In this document: piece after piece, positions 43,027 to 51,187 of the stretch
How the letters are laid out: the number at the start of each line of letters is the position of its first letter
Position numbering within the stretch: the stretch's first letter is position 1
NCBI GenBank assembly: GCA_003367665.1
Contig: QKXI01000001.1
Span: 124,001 to 188,000, forward strand
DNA: 64,000 nucleotides
Source of the DNA: Leifsonia sp. ku-ls
Lineage (GTDB): Bacteria; Actinomycetota; Actinomycetes; Actinomycetales; Microbacteriaceae
Reading direction: 5' to 3'
The notes under the pieces: model-generated
The model's input: only the letters and a program-made list of their open reading frames with translations
Database searches by the model: none
What the model was told of the DNA's origin: nothing
Made by a program: the position numbers and the translations under genes

Positions 43027-43057
43027 CGTGCCCTTTCAGTCAGCGAAACAGGGCACG
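43027..43057 (-). promoter_or_regulatory. Expression-platform hairpin sequestering the ykoE ribosome site
   Basis: On the minus strand CGTGCCCT (43057-43050) and AGGGCACG (43034-43027) form a perfect 8-bp stem that includes the AAAGGG ribosome site of ykoE. Confidence 0.65.
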
Positions 43058-43065
43058 GGATGTGA

Positions 43066-43161
43066 GAATGGCCTCCCTGCGCTGGCATGACCCAGATCAG
43101 GTTCGACGGTCGAGACTTGGAGAAGTCTCCTCTCAGCCCGGCTCACCGGACTCCCGTGTTC
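43066..43161 (-). ncRNA. TPP riboswitch (THI element)
   Basis: The minus strand has all conserved blocks of the thiamine pyrophosphate riboswitch: CGGGAGTCCGGTGAGCCGGG then CTGAGAGG, a variable arm (ACTTCTCC...), GAACCTGATCTGG, GTCATGCCAGCGCAGGGAGG. It lies 44-139 bp upstream of the ykoE start and so controls the thiamine-uptake operon. Confidence 0.95.
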
Positions 43162-43167
43162 ACACAC

Positions 43168-43173
43168 AGTGTA
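43168..43173 (-). promoter_or_regulatory. -10 TACACT of the riboswitch operon
   Basis: TACACT on the minus strand would start transcription near 43161, at the 5' edge of the riboswitch. Confidence 0.55.
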
Positions 43174-43198
43174 GCCCGACCGCGCGGGCCGGGCGCTG

Positions 43199-43531
43199 CT
43201 ACCGCTTGAGCGCCTTGATGACACGCGACCAGGCGTGCCCGGCCACCCAGAGGAACGGGATGCCGACCGCGAGCAGCGTGATGAGATTCGGCCGGAAACG
43301 CACGCCGGTCTCGTCGGAGACGTAGGCGCCGAACGGCACGGCCCACCCGCCGCCGCCCCCGCCGCCCGGGGCGTCCTCGCCGCCCTCGCCGACCGCGCCG
43401 GCGCCGAAGCCGAACTGCACGGCCGCCACGGGCACGATGGTCGTTCCGTCGACGACGACCGGCTCGCCGTACACCGACTTGATGCCGGAGGCGCTGAGCG
43501 TCTCCGCGAGCTTGAGCGAGATGTTGGTCAT
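43199..43531 (-). CDS. GerW/YtfJ-like family protein
   Basis: A 110-residue protein. LAETLSASGIKSVYGEPVVVDGTTIVPVAAVQFGFGAG matches the start of GerW/YtfJ-type proteins, named for a Bacillus sporulation gene but widespread in non-sporulating actinobacteria. A Gly-rich stretch (PGGGGGGGWAVPFG) follows, then one hydrophobic segment near the C-terminus (NLITLLAVGIPFLWVAGHAW). Function unknown here. TACCGT lies 6 nt before the ATG. Confidence 0.75.
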   Translation of the reverse strand: MTNISLKLAETLSASGIKSVYGEPVVVDGTTIVPVAAVQFGFGAGAVGEGGEDAPGGGGGGGWAVPFGAYVSDETGVRFRPNLITLLAVGIPFLWVAGHAWSRVIKALKR

Positions 43532-43537
43532 GCAGCC

Positions 43538-43543
43538 ACGGTA
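43538..43543 (-). promoter_or_regulatory. -10 TACCGT of the GerW-like gene (leaderless)
   Basis: TACCGT on the minus strand, 6 nt before the ATG at 43531. Confidence 0.55.
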
Positions 43544-43633
43544 GCGTGCCCGTGCTGCGGTGACCAGGCTCCTTCGCAGCGGCCTGCCAGCCCGCTGCCA
43601 GGGCGTTCGGCGGGTTCTCAGCGGGGCGCCGAG

Positions 43634-43639
43634 CATAAT
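43634..43639 (+). promoter_or_regulatory. -10 CATAAT of the 43647 gene (leaderless)
   Basis: CATAAT, 7 nt before the GTG. Confidence 0.5.
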
Positions 43640-43646
43640 CGCCAGC

Positions 43647-44561
43647 GTGTCCCTCCTCGCCCGCCGCCGACCCCGCGGCATCCTCACCGGGCTGGCGGCG
43701 CTCGCGGTGGGCGGGCTGCTCGTCGGCCACGGGATGCTGCCCGACGCCGGAGGGGCCGGGTCGCTGGTCGACACGTTCCTGCCGTGGGCCGGTGCGGCGC
43801 TCCTCGCGCTCGGCGCCCTCGCCCTCATCCGCCTGTCCGTCTTCGCCGGCGTCGGCGTCGCGCTGGCCGCCGCCGCCTGGTGGTCGCTGTTCGGCGCCGC
43901 CCTGCTCCCCGCGATGCCCGCCGGCGCCCCCGCGCTCCGCATCGTCAGCGAGAACATCGAGGCGGGCAACGACCGCGCCGGCGCGATCGCGCACGAGCTC
44001 GCCGGACGCTCACCCGACCTGATCGCCCTCCAGGAGCTGGACGCCGGCACGCTCCCCGCGGTCGAGGAGGCCCTCGACGGCGCCTACCCGCACCACGTGG
44101 TGGTGGGGACGGTCGGCCTGTGGAGCAGGTACGAGCTGGGCGACGAGCAGCGGCTCGACCTCGGGCTGGGCTGGGACCGCGCGCTGCGCGTCGACGTGGC
44201 GACGCCCGGGTCGCCCACCCGGGTCTACGTCGCCCACCTCGCGTCGGTGCGCATCGGCGAGTACGCGCAGCGCGACGCCATGCTGCACGAGCTGACCGCC
44301 ACGGTCGCGGCTGACCGCGCGGACCGCCTGCTCGTCGTCGGCGACCTCAACGCCGCCAGCGGCGACAGGGCCCTGGCTCCCCTCCTCGGCGTCGTGCACG
44401 AACGGGCCGACGACGGCTTCGGTCTCGGCTTCACCTGGCCTGCATCGTTCCCCGTCGCCCGGCTGGACCACATCCTCACCCGGGGCGTGACGGCCGTGCA
44501 CAGCACGGTGCTCCCGGGCAACGGGAGCGACCACCGGGGCATCGAGGTGGGCGTGCGCTGA
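43647..44561 (+). CDS. Membrane-anchored endonuclease/exonuclease/phosphatase family protein
   Basis: A 304-residue protein with three N-terminal membrane helices (about 10-90) followed by an EEP-fold domain: RIVSENIEAGND, DLIALQELDAG (catalytic Glu), LLVVGDLNAASGDRAL (Asp/Asn pair) and GSDHRGIEVGV (catalytic His). The active site probably faces outside. The substrate could be nucleic acid, phospholipid or inositol phosphate. CATAAT is 7 nt before the GTG. Confidence 0.85.
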   Translation: MSLLARRRPRGILTGLAALAVGGLLVGHGMLPDAGGAGSLVDTFLPWAGAALLALGALALIRLSVFAGVGVALAAAAWWSLFGAALLPAMPAGAPALRIVSENIEAGNDRAGAIAHELAGRSPDLIALQELDAGTLPAVEEALDGAYPHHVVVGTVGLWSRYELGDEQRLDLGLGWDRALRVDVATPGSPTRVYVAHLASVRIGEYAQRDAMLHELTATVAADRADRLLVVGDLNAASGDRALAPLLGVVHERADDGFGLGFTWPASFPVARLDHILTRGVTAVHSTVLPGNGSDHRGIEVGVR

Positions 44562-44569
44562 CGCGCCCG

Positions 44570-45844
44570 CTAGTCGCTCACGTACTTCGGGTTGCGGCCG
44601 TCGCGCTCCTCCGCGTCGGCGTCCCGTGACCGGCGGACGAGCGACGCCGGGCCGATCGCGCCACGGCCGAACCGGGCGCTCACCGCGTCGAGGGTGCGCT
44701 CGGTCTCGCGCCACTCCTCGTCCGGGTCCCAGAGGGCGAGGGCGTCGCCGCCCGCGTCGAGCAGCTGCTCGGCGCGCACGCCGATGAGGCGGATGGGCGT
44801 CTGCCGCACGTCCAGGCCCAGCGCCTCGAAGACGTCCCAGGCCTCCTCGAACAGCCGCCGGCCGACGTTGGTCGGCTCCGCGAGGGTGCGCGATCGGGTG
44901 ATCGTGCGGAAGTCAGAGAAGCGGACCTTGATCGCGACCGTCCTCGCCTCCATCTCGTGCTTGCGCAGTCGCTCTCCGACGCGGCCGGAGAGTCGGAGCA
45001 GCTCGCGGCGCAGCACGTCGGGGTCGGCGACGTCGGCGCCGAAGGTGTTCTCGTGCCCGATGCTCTTCTCGCGCGACTCGGTGACCACGCGCCGCGGGTC
45101 GCGGCCGTTGGCGAGCTCGTGCAGGCGCCGGCCCGAGGCGTCGCCGACCGCCTTCTGCAGCACGTGCAGCGGCGCGTCGGCCAGGTCGGCGACCGTGAGC
45201 AGCCCCATCCGCTCCAGCGACGACCGCGTGCTCGCACCGACGCCCCAGAGCGCCCCGACCGGGAGCGGCCGGAGGAACGCCAGGGTCTCGGCGCGCGGGA
45301 TCACGAGCAGCCCGTCGGGCTTCGCCCGGCCGGAGGCCAGCTTCGCCATGAACTTCGTCGCGGCGACGCCGACGGAGCAGGTCAGCCCGGTCTCCTCGTG
45401 CACGCGCGAGCGGATCAGCTCCGCGATCCGCCGCGGCGACCCGAGCAGCCGCCGCGCGCCGGAGACGTCGAGGAACGCCTCGTCGATGCTCAGCGGCTCC
45501 ACCAGCGGCGTGACCTCGTGGAAGATGTCCATCACCCGGCGCGAGAACTCGGTGTACCGATCGTAGTGCGGGGGCAGGATGATCGCGTTCGGGCAGAGCC
45601 GCAGTGCTTGCGACATGGGCATCGCACTGCGGACGCCGTACCGGCGCGCCTCGTAGGTCGCGCTCGTGACGACGCCGCGGCCGCCCGCGTGCCCGACGAT
45701 CGCGGGCTTCCCCCGCGCGTCCGGGCGCTCGAGCAGCTCCACCGAGGCGAAGAACGCGTCCATGTCGACGTGCAGGATGCTCGCCTCCGAGTCGTCGACG
45801 CCCGCGGCGCTGACCTGCCGCTCGCTCCCGTCTGCCCGTCCCAC
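44570..45844 (-). CDS. dinB: DNA polymerase IV (Y-family)
   Basis: A 424-residue translesion polymerase. ILHVDMDAFFASVELLERP and PLSIDEAFLDVSG carry the catalytic acidic residues (about 26 and 125), FMAKLASGRAKPDGLLVI the conserved little-finger neighbour, and the helix-hairpin-helix LLTVADLADAP follows. The C-terminus has no clear beta-clamp motif that I can identify. GTG start. The last base lies 9 bp from the convergent EEP gene. Confidence 0.94.
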   Translation of the reverse strand: MGRADGSERQVSAAGVDDSEASILHVDMDAFFASVELLERPDARGKPAIVGHAGGRGVVTSATYEARRYGVRSAMPMSQALRLCPNAIILPPHYDRYTEFSRRVMDIFHEVTPLVEPLSIDEAFLDVSGARRLLGSPRRIAELIRSRVHEETGLTCSVGVAATKFMAKLASGRAKPDGLLVIPRAETLAFLRPLPVGALWGVGASTRSSLERMGLLTVADLADAPLHVLQKAVGDASGRRLHELANGRDPRRVVTESREKSIGHENTFGADVADPDVLRRELLRLSGRVGERLRKHEMEARTVAIKVRFSDFRTITRSRTLAEPTNVGRRLFEEAWDVFEALGLDVRQTPIRLIGVRAEQLLDAGGDALALWDPDEEWRETERTLDAVSARFGRGAIGPASLVRRSRDADAEERDGRNPKYVSD

Positions 45845-45899
45845 GACTCCACTCTCTCACCCCCGACCGACGTTCCGGCCGCCGAGTCGCGCACGGACG

Positions 45900-46559
45900 T
45901 CAGACGAGGGCCGTGACGAGGGGACGCAGCCAGGCGCGGAACGCCTGCGAGTCGTCGCGCAGGGTCGCGCTCACGACCACGGTGTGCGGGCCGACGATCC
46001 AGGCGCCCTTCTCCGCCAGCGGGAGCACGTCGAGGTCGAGCCGGAAGTACCCCGCCTGGCGGCGCAGCTCGTGCTCGCGCTCCCGGACCACGTCGACGAT
46101 GTCGGCCGCACGCCGGGCGTGGGTCGCGGCGCTCACCTCGGCGTACTCCGCGTGCCGAGCAGCCGCCCAGTCGGCGGCGGCCTCGTAGTGTGCGATCACC
46201 GCATCCTGCAGCTCGATCGCCCGGTCGAACGCCTCGAAGTGCGGCGGATGCAGCAGCGGCGCGGCCGGCCGCCGCAGCCGGTCGGCGACCAGCTCGAACC
46301 AGGCCTGCCACTGCGTCGCGAGCGGGTCCTCGCCGGGCGTCGACCGGCCCGCGGACGGTGTGCCGCCCTGGCGCACCGGTCGGCGCGCCGGTGCCGCGCC
46401 GCGCGACTGCAGCGCCGGCGTCACCGCGGGGTCGAGCGCCGGAAGCGACGGCTGCGCGACCCCGGCCAGTCCGGCCAGATCGCGCACGGCGAGGGCGACG
46501 AGCAGGTCCCACGGGCAGTCCTCCGTGACCTGCCATCGAAGGGTGCCCTCGACGAACAT
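45900..46559 (-). CDS. Conserved hypothetical protein
   Basis: A 219-residue soluble protein. FVEGTLRWQVTEDCPWDLLVALAVRDLAGL forms an N-terminal region, followed by an Arg/Pro-rich linker and a helical middle (HFEAFDRAIELQDAVIAHYEAAADWAAARHAEYAEV). The C-terminal 60 residues are beta-rich (GAWIVGPHTVVVSATLRDD). No family recognised. TACAAT is 6 nt before the ATG. Confidence 0.6.
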   Translation of the reverse strand: MFVEGTLRWQVTEDCPWDLLVALAVRDLAGLAGVAQPSLPALDPAVTPALQSRGAAPARRPVRQGGTPSAGRSTPGEDPLATQWQAWFELVADRLRRPAAPLLHPPHFEAFDRAIELQDAVIAHYEAAADWAAARHAEYAEVSAATHARRAADIVDVVREREHELRRQAGYFRLDLDVLPLAEKGAWIVGPHTVVVSATLRDDSQAFRAWLRPLVTALV

Positions 46560-46565
46560 GCCGTC

Positions 46566-46571
46566 ATTGTA
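46566..46571 (-). promoter_or_regulatory. -10 TACAAT of the 46559 gene (leaderless)
   Basis: TACAAT on the minus strand, 6 nt before the ATG at 46559. Confidence 0.6.
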
Positions 46572-46612
46572 GGTTCGCGCCGCGCCGGGAGGTAGGGGGA
46601 CGCCGAACCGGT

Positions 46613-46939
46613 TCAGCTCCAGGCCCAGGGCTCCTCGGCGACCAGCAGCGACGCCGGGATGACCGCGGACGCGTAGGGACCGCGCCCGTCTCTCCGATGC
46701 TGCGGCTCGGAGAACGACACGGTCCACGTCGTCAGACCGTCGAGCGGGCCGGAGACGTTCCGCAGGCTGCGGTCGCCGGGCGCGACGATCACACCGGTCG
46801 GCTCCCCCACCCAGTCGTCGCCGGTCGGCGGCTCGTGCTCGCGCACGTACACCTGCACCCCCACCCCGAGTCCCGGGCTGCCCGGGGCGGGACGGCCGGC
46901 AGCGGTCTTCCGACGATCGCCCGACGTGCGCTTCCACAT
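46613..46939 (-). CDS. Small hypothetical protein
   Basis: A 108-residue protein with a basic N-terminus (MWKRTSGDRRKTAAGRP) and a compact beta-rich remainder (VQVYVREHEPPTGDDWVGEPTGVIV and LTTWTVSFSEPQHR). No signal or membrane segment. GGGAGG lies 8 nt before the ATG. Not recognised as a known family. Confidence 0.6.
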   Translation of the reverse strand: MWKRTSGDRRKTAAGRPAPGSPGLGVGVQVYVREHEPPTGDDWVGEPTGVIVAPGDRSLRNVSGPLDGLTTWTVSFSEPQHRRDGRGPYASAVIPASLLVAEEPWAWS

Positions 46940-46973
46940 GCCGTCAGCCTCCCACACCCGCCTTCGCGTGCGC

Positions 46974-47747
46974 TCAGTGCGACGTGGTCGCCCGTGTGCT
47001 GCCGCCTGTTCCGCGCGCCGGATCGAGCAGCCGGCGCAGCGTCCAGCGCTCCGCGACGGTCCACGCCGTGGAGGTGAGGATGTACACGGCGGCGGCGAGC
47101 GGGACGAACGCCGCGAACACCACCGTGACGTACGGGAGGAAGGACAGGGCGCGCAGCATCCCCGCCGGGGTCGGAGACCCCTCCGGCTGCGGGAGGGTGA
47201 GCACGCGCCGGGACACGGTCGTCACCAGGGCGATGAGCGCGAGCACGCCCAGGTACACGAGCATCGCGGGCCAGACCCCGGCCGACGCGCCGGTCAGGCC
47301 GACGAAGCTCGTCCCCAGCGGCGCGCCGAGGACGTGCTGGTCGAGCAGCCCGTTCGGGTGGCCCGCGATCGTCGGATGCGTGAACACCGCGTACACCAGC
47401 GTCACGACCGGGATCTGCGCCAGCAGCGGGAGCATGCCCGCGAACGGCGACACCTGCTCGCGCTGGTACAGCTCCATCGTCTTCCTGGCGAGCGTCTCAC
47501 GGTCGCCGCCGTGGCGGCGCTGCAGCTCGGCCAGCTGCGGGGCGAGGCGGCGGCGGTGGTACTCGGCGCGCACCTGGCTGACGCCGACCGGCACGAGGAC
47601 GAGGCGGACGAGCACGGTGAGCACGACGACGGCGACGAGGCCAGCGGCCGTTCCGGCGATCGGCTCGACGCCGGTGGAGAGGGCGGTGACGAGGCCGTAC
47701 GCCCCGTCGAGCACGGCCGCGACGGGCGGCCAGGAGAAGAAGTCCAT
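46974..47747 (-). CDS. yidC: YidC/Oxa1-family membrane insertase paralogue
   Basis: A 257-residue insertase core with five hydrophobic segments (near 25-50, 100-120, 145-160, 170-190 and 205-235). QLAELQRRHGGDRETLARKTMELYQREQVSPFAGMLPLLAQIP is the cytoplasmic hairpin and second helix typical of YidC. It lacks the large periplasmic domain and a basic tail. It is not next to rpmH/rnpA, so it is likely a second copy. Its partner may be the small gene at 47835. Confidence 0.88.
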   Translation of the reverse strand: MDFFSWPPVAAVLDGAYGLVTALSTGVEPIAGTAAGLVAVVVLTVLVRLVLVPVGVSQVRAEYHRRRLAPQLAELQRRHGGDRETLARKTMELYQREQVSPFAGMLPLLAQIPVVTLVYAVFTHPTIAGHPNGLLDQHVLGAPLGTSFVGLTGASAGVWPAMLVYLGVLALIALVTTVSRRVLTLPQPEGSPTPAGMLRALSFLPYVTVVFAAFVPLAAAVYILTSTAWTVAERWTLRRLLDPARGTGGSTRATTSH

Positions 47748-47834
47748 GGGTGAGTGATCCCTGCGATGAAGACGGTGGTGGACGCGTCTGGTCGCGAGCG
47801 CGCGCCGGACCCGCGGCAGGGCGGGCGGCGTCGG

Positions 47835-48137
47835 CTACGCGACCGGCAGGGAGGCGCCGGGCGCCCTGGGCCGCGGGCGGCCGTCGGCATCGGGATCGGC
47901 CGTGCTCTCGACGAGCCAGCCGACCACCGGCTCCACCGGCCGCGACCACACCGCGCGACGGCGGAGGGAGGCGGTGAGCGCGGCGACGGACCGCATCGCG
48001 GCGACGGCGACCACGGCGACGAGGCCGAGGGCGCCCGCCACACCGGCGAGGGCGACGAACCCGGCCGGGCTGCCGCCGCCGAACGCGCCGAGCGCGGACG
48101 CGACGGAGCGTCCGAGCAGCTCGAGCAGGGCGGTCAT
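47835..48137 (-). CDS. Small membrane protein (DUF6412-like)
   Basis: A 100-residue protein with one long hydrophobic segment (about 22-48: GSPAGFVALAGVAGALGLVAVVAVAAM) and a basic, Pro-rich tail. Its position upstream of the YidC paralogue resembles the DUF6412/YidC gene pair of actinobacteria, so I label it that way tentatively. TACCGT is 6 nt before the ATG. Confidence 0.6.
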   Translation of the reverse strand: MTALLELLGRSVASALGAFGGGSPAGFVALAGVAGALGLVAVVAVAAMRSVAALTASLRRRAVWSRPVEPVVGWLVESTADPDADGRPRPRAPGASLPVA

Positions 48138-48143
48138 GCTCCG

Positions 48144-48149
48144 ACGGTA
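48144..48149 (-). promoter_or_regulatory. -10 TACCGT of the 48137 gene (leaderless)
   Basis: TACCGT on the minus strand, 6 nt before the ATG. Confidence 0.55.
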
Positions 48150-48234
48150 ACAGAGCGGACGCCTCCGGCCCAGGGCGTTCGCGCCCGGCGGACGCGTGTC
48201 GCCGTCGGAATGGAGGCGGTGGAAGGATGGGCGC

Positions 48235-48894
48235 ATGAGAGTCGCGATCATCGGTGCCCATGGAAAAGTCGCCCAGCAGCTGATGCGGGTGCTCTACGAT
48301 CTCGGCGACGACTTCGTCGGCGTGGTGCGCAACGACGAGCACGCCGACGACGTCTACCGCCTCGGCGGCGAGGGCGTGCTGCTCGACATCGAGGCGGCCG
48401 ACGCGGGCGCGCTGGCCGACGCCGTGGCCGGCTGCGACGCGGTGGTGTTCACCGCGGGAGCCGGGGCCGGGTCCGGCATCGAACGCAAGCGCACCGTCGA
48501 CTACGGCGGCTCGATCAAGGCCCAGGAGGCGGCGGCGCAGGCGGGCGTCCGGCGCTTCGTCCAGGTCTCCGCCTGGGGCGTCGACGCCCCGGTGGAGGGC
48601 GACGACCCGGTGTGGGCCGCGTACGTCGAGGCCAAGCGCGACGCGGACACCGCGCTGCGCGCGTCCGGGCTCGACTGGACCATCCTGCGCCCGGGCGGCC
48701 TCACCACCGAGGAGGGCACCGGCCGCGTCACGCTCGGCGACAGCGTCCCGCGCGGGCGCATCGCCCGGGAGGACGTCGCGCGCCTGATCGCGCTCGCGCT
48801 GCACGAGCCGGCGACGATCGGCCGGCAGTGGGAGGTCGTCGCCGGCGACACCCCGCTGGAGGATGCGGTGCGGGCGCAGGTCGCCTCCGCGTAG
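48235..48894 (+). CDS. NAD(P)-binding, NmrA/SDR-like oxidoreductase family protein
   Basis: A 219-residue Rossmann protein. MRVAIIGAHGKVAQQLM has the GxxGxxG dinucleotide motif; DYGGSIKAQEAAAQAGVRRFVQVSAWG and AYVEAKRDADTALRASGLDWTILRPGGLT match atypical SDRs of the YhfK/YwnB kind. Catalytic activity is not certain. Its TAG stop forms the start of the next gene's -10. Confidence 0.85.
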   Translation: MRVAIIGAHGKVAQQLMRVLYDLGDDFVGVVRNDEHADDVYRLGGEGVLLDIEAADAGALADAVAGCDAVVFTAGAGAGSGIERKRTVDYGGSIKAQEAAAQAGVRRFVQVSAWGVDAPVEGDDPVWAAYVEAKRDADTALRASGLDWTILRPGGLTTEEGTGRVTLGDSVPRGRIAREDVARLIALALHEPATIGRQWEVVAGDTPLEDAVRAQVASA

Positions 48895-48897
48895 GCT
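48892..48897 (+). promoter_or_regulatory. -10 TAGGCT of the acyl-CoA synthetase, overlapping a stop codon
   Basis: TAGGCT, 7 nt before the GTG at 48905. TAG is the stop of the SDR gene. Confidence 0.6.
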
Positions 48898-48904
48898 TGC
48901 GGCC

Positions 48905-50629
48905 GTGACCACCGACAGCCGGACGGGCGACGCCGGAGCCCGCGACCAGTCCCCCTACGACGCCAGGCCCTGGGTGGCCTCGTACGCCGCCGACGTCCCC
49001 GCACGCGTCGAGGTCCCGGAGGGCTCGCTCTCGCACCTGATCGACGCCTCGGTGCGCACCTACGGCAGTCACGTGGCGCTGGAGTTCTTCGGCGCCACCA
49101 CGACGTACTCCGAGCTGGGCGACCAGATCGCCCGCGCGGCGGAGGGTCTGCGCAAGCTCGGCGTGAAGAAGGGTGACCGGGTCGCGCTCGTGCTGCCCAA
49201 CTGCCCGCAGCACGTCACCGCGTTCTACGCGGTGCTCCGGCTCGGCGCGGTCGTCGTCGAGCACAATCCGCTCTACACGCCGCGCGAGCTGCGACACCAG
49301 TTCGAGGACCACGGCGCGACCGTCGCGATCGTCTGGGACAAGGTGGCCGCGACCGTCCAGGAGCTCCCCGCCGACCTCGGCGTCCGCACGATCGTCTCCG
49401 TCGACCTGACCAGGGCGATGCCGGCCTCGAAGCGGATCGCGCTGCGCCTGCCGGTCCGGGCGGCCCGCACGGCGCGCGAGCAGCTGACCGCAAAGGTGAC
49501 CGGAACCGTCCGCTGGGACGCGCTCGTCGCCTCGCGCCGGCTCAAGGCAAGCCACCCCCGGCCGGAGCGCGACGACCTGGCGCTCATCCAGTACACCTCC
49601 GGCACGACCGGGCTGCCGAAGGGCGCCATGCTGAGCCACGGCAACCTCTCCGTGAACGCGGCCCAGTCGCGCGCCTGGGTGCCGACCATCGAGCGCGGCA
49701 CGTCGGTGGTGTACGCCGTGCTCCCGCTGTTCCACGCCTACGGGCTGACGCTCTGCCTGACCTTCGCGATGAGCATGGGCGCGCGCCTGGTGCTGTTCCC
49801 CAAGTTCGACCCGGACCTCGTGCTGGACGTCGTGAAGAAGCGTCCCGCGACCTTCCTCCCGGCGGTCCCGCCGATCTACGAGCGGCTGGTGCAGGCGGCG
49901 GAGAAGCGCAAGGTGTCGCTGTCCGGCATCCAGATCGCGATCTCCGGCGCGATGAGCCTGCCGCAGAGCATCGTCGACCTGTGGGAGCAGAAGACCGGCG
50001 GCTACCTCGTGGAGGGCTACGGGCTGTCCGAGTGCTCGCCGGTGCTCATGGCCAACCCGGTCGGCGCCACCCGCAAACCCGGCACCGTCGGCCTCGCCCT
50101 GCCCAGCACCGAGCTTCGCGTCGCCGACCCGAACGACCCGACCGTCGACCGGCCGTTCGGCGAGGAGGGCGAGCTGCTGGCCCGCGGACCGCAGGTGTTC
50201 TCGGGTTACTGGCGCAAGCCCGACGAGACGGCGAAGGTGCTCACGGCGGACGGCTGGTTCCGCACGGGCGACATCGTCACGATGGACGAGGACGGCTTCG
50301 TCCGCATCGTCGACCGCATCAAGGAGCTCATCGTCACCGGCGGCTTCAACGTCTCGCCGACCGAGGTGGAGGACGCGCTGCGGTCGTTCCCCGGCATCGC
50401 GGACGTCGCCGTGGTCGGCCTCCCCCACCGCCGCGGCGGCGAGGACGTGGTGGCCGCGGTCGTCATGGAGCCGGGCGCCTCGTTCGACGAGGAGGCGATC
50501 CGCGCGTTCGGCCGCGACTGCCTGACCCCGTACAAGGTGCCGAAGCGCGTCGTGCAGGTGGACGAGCTTCCGCGCTCCATCGTCGGCAAGGTCATCCGCC
50601 GGAAGGTGCGCGACCAGCTGCTCGGCTAG
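48905..50629 (+). CDS. Long-chain fatty acid-CoA ligase (AMP-forming)
   Basis: A 574-residue adenylate-forming enzyme. LIQYTSGTTGLPKGAMLSHGNL (AMP-binding P-loop, about 226-247), YLVEGYGLSECSPVLMANP and GWFRTGDIVTMDEDGFVRIVDRIKELIVTGGFNVSP (hinge) are clear, with the catalytic Lys near the end (LPRSIVGKVIRRKV). It activates fatty acids to acyl-CoA. The stop overlaps that of the convergent thioesterase (CTAG). Confidence 0.93.
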   Translation: MTTDSRTGDAGARDQSPYDARPWVASYAADVPARVEVPEGSLSHLIDASVRTYGSHVALEFFGATTTYSELGDQIARAAEGLRKLGVKKGDRVALVLPNCPQHVTAFYAVLRLGAVVVEHNPLYTPRELRHQFEDHGATVAIVWDKVAATVQELPADLGVRTIVSVDLTRAMPASKRIALRLPVRAARTAREQLTAKVTGTVRWDALVASRRLKASHPRPERDDLALIQYTSGTTGLPKGAMLSHGNLSVNAAQSRAWVPTIERGTSVVYAVLPLFHAYGLTLCLTFAMSMGARLVLFPKFDPDLVLDVVKKRPATFLPAVPPIYERLVQAAEKRKVSLSGIQIAISGAMSLPQSIVDLWEQKTGGYLVEGYGLSECSPVLMANPVGATRKPGTVGLALPSTELRVADPNDPTVDRPFGEEGELLARGPQVFSGYWRKPDETAKVLTADGWFRTGDIVTMDEDGFVRIVDRIKELIVTGGFNVSPTEVEDALRSFPGIADVAVVGLPHRRGGEDVVAAVVMEPGASFDEEAIRAFGRDCLTPYKVPKRVVQVDELPRSIVGKVIRRKVRDQLLG

Positions 50630-51147
50630 TCCCCGATCGGGAAGACGAGCAGGGAGCCGGTGGCGGTCGCGACCGTCTTACCGGCCGCGTCGGTGATCAC
50701 GCCGTCGGCGAAGGCGACCCGGTTTCCCGGCTTGGTCACGGTCGCGGTGCAGGTCAGCTCCCCCGAATGGGCGTACACCGGGCGCAGGTAGTTCACGTTG
50801 ATCTCGATGGAGGTGTATCCCTGGCCCTGCGGCAGCGTCGTCTGCACCGCGCAGCCGAGCGCCGAGTCGAGCACGGTGCAGAGGAAGCCGCCGTGCACCG
50901 TCCCGATCGGGTTGTAGTGCGACTCGTCGGGCTCGCAGACGAACGTGGCCGTGCCCGGCTCCGCCGCCACCAGGGTCATGCGCATGAGCGCCGCGATCGG
51001 CGGGGGCGGCAGCTCGCCGCTCAGCATGGAGCGCAGGTACTCCAGCCCGCTCATCCCCGGCATCTTCGCGACTCCGGGCGCCGGGTCCTCCCAGGTGACG
51101 GTGCGGATGCGCTCGATCGGGGACTCTTCGCTGGCGGCGTCGCTCAT
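50626..51147 (-). CDS. PaaI-family thioesterase
   Basis: A 173-residue hotdog thioesterase with the GTVHGGFLCTVLDSALGCAV motif (HGG and the catalytic Asp, about 83-102). The substrate is likely a small or aryl acyl-CoA. It overlaps the convergent acyl-CoA ligase by 4 bp. Confidence 0.88.
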   Translation of the reverse strand: MSDAASEESPIERIRTVTWEDPAPGVAKMPGMSGLEYLRSMLSGELPPPPIAALMRMTLVAAEPGTATFVCEPDESHYNPIGTVHGGFLCTVLDSALGCAVQTTLPQGQGYTSIEINVNYLRPVYAHSGELTCTATVTKPGNRVAFADGVITDAAGKTVATATGSLLVFPIGD

Positions 51148-51187
51148 GGCGTCATCCTCTCGCGAGCACGGCCGGAACGCGAGTCCG

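Noticed and set aside
43023-43088. Longer YkoE starting within the riboswitch
   Set aside because: The extension would translate the conserved TPP aptamer; homologues begin near the chosen GTG.
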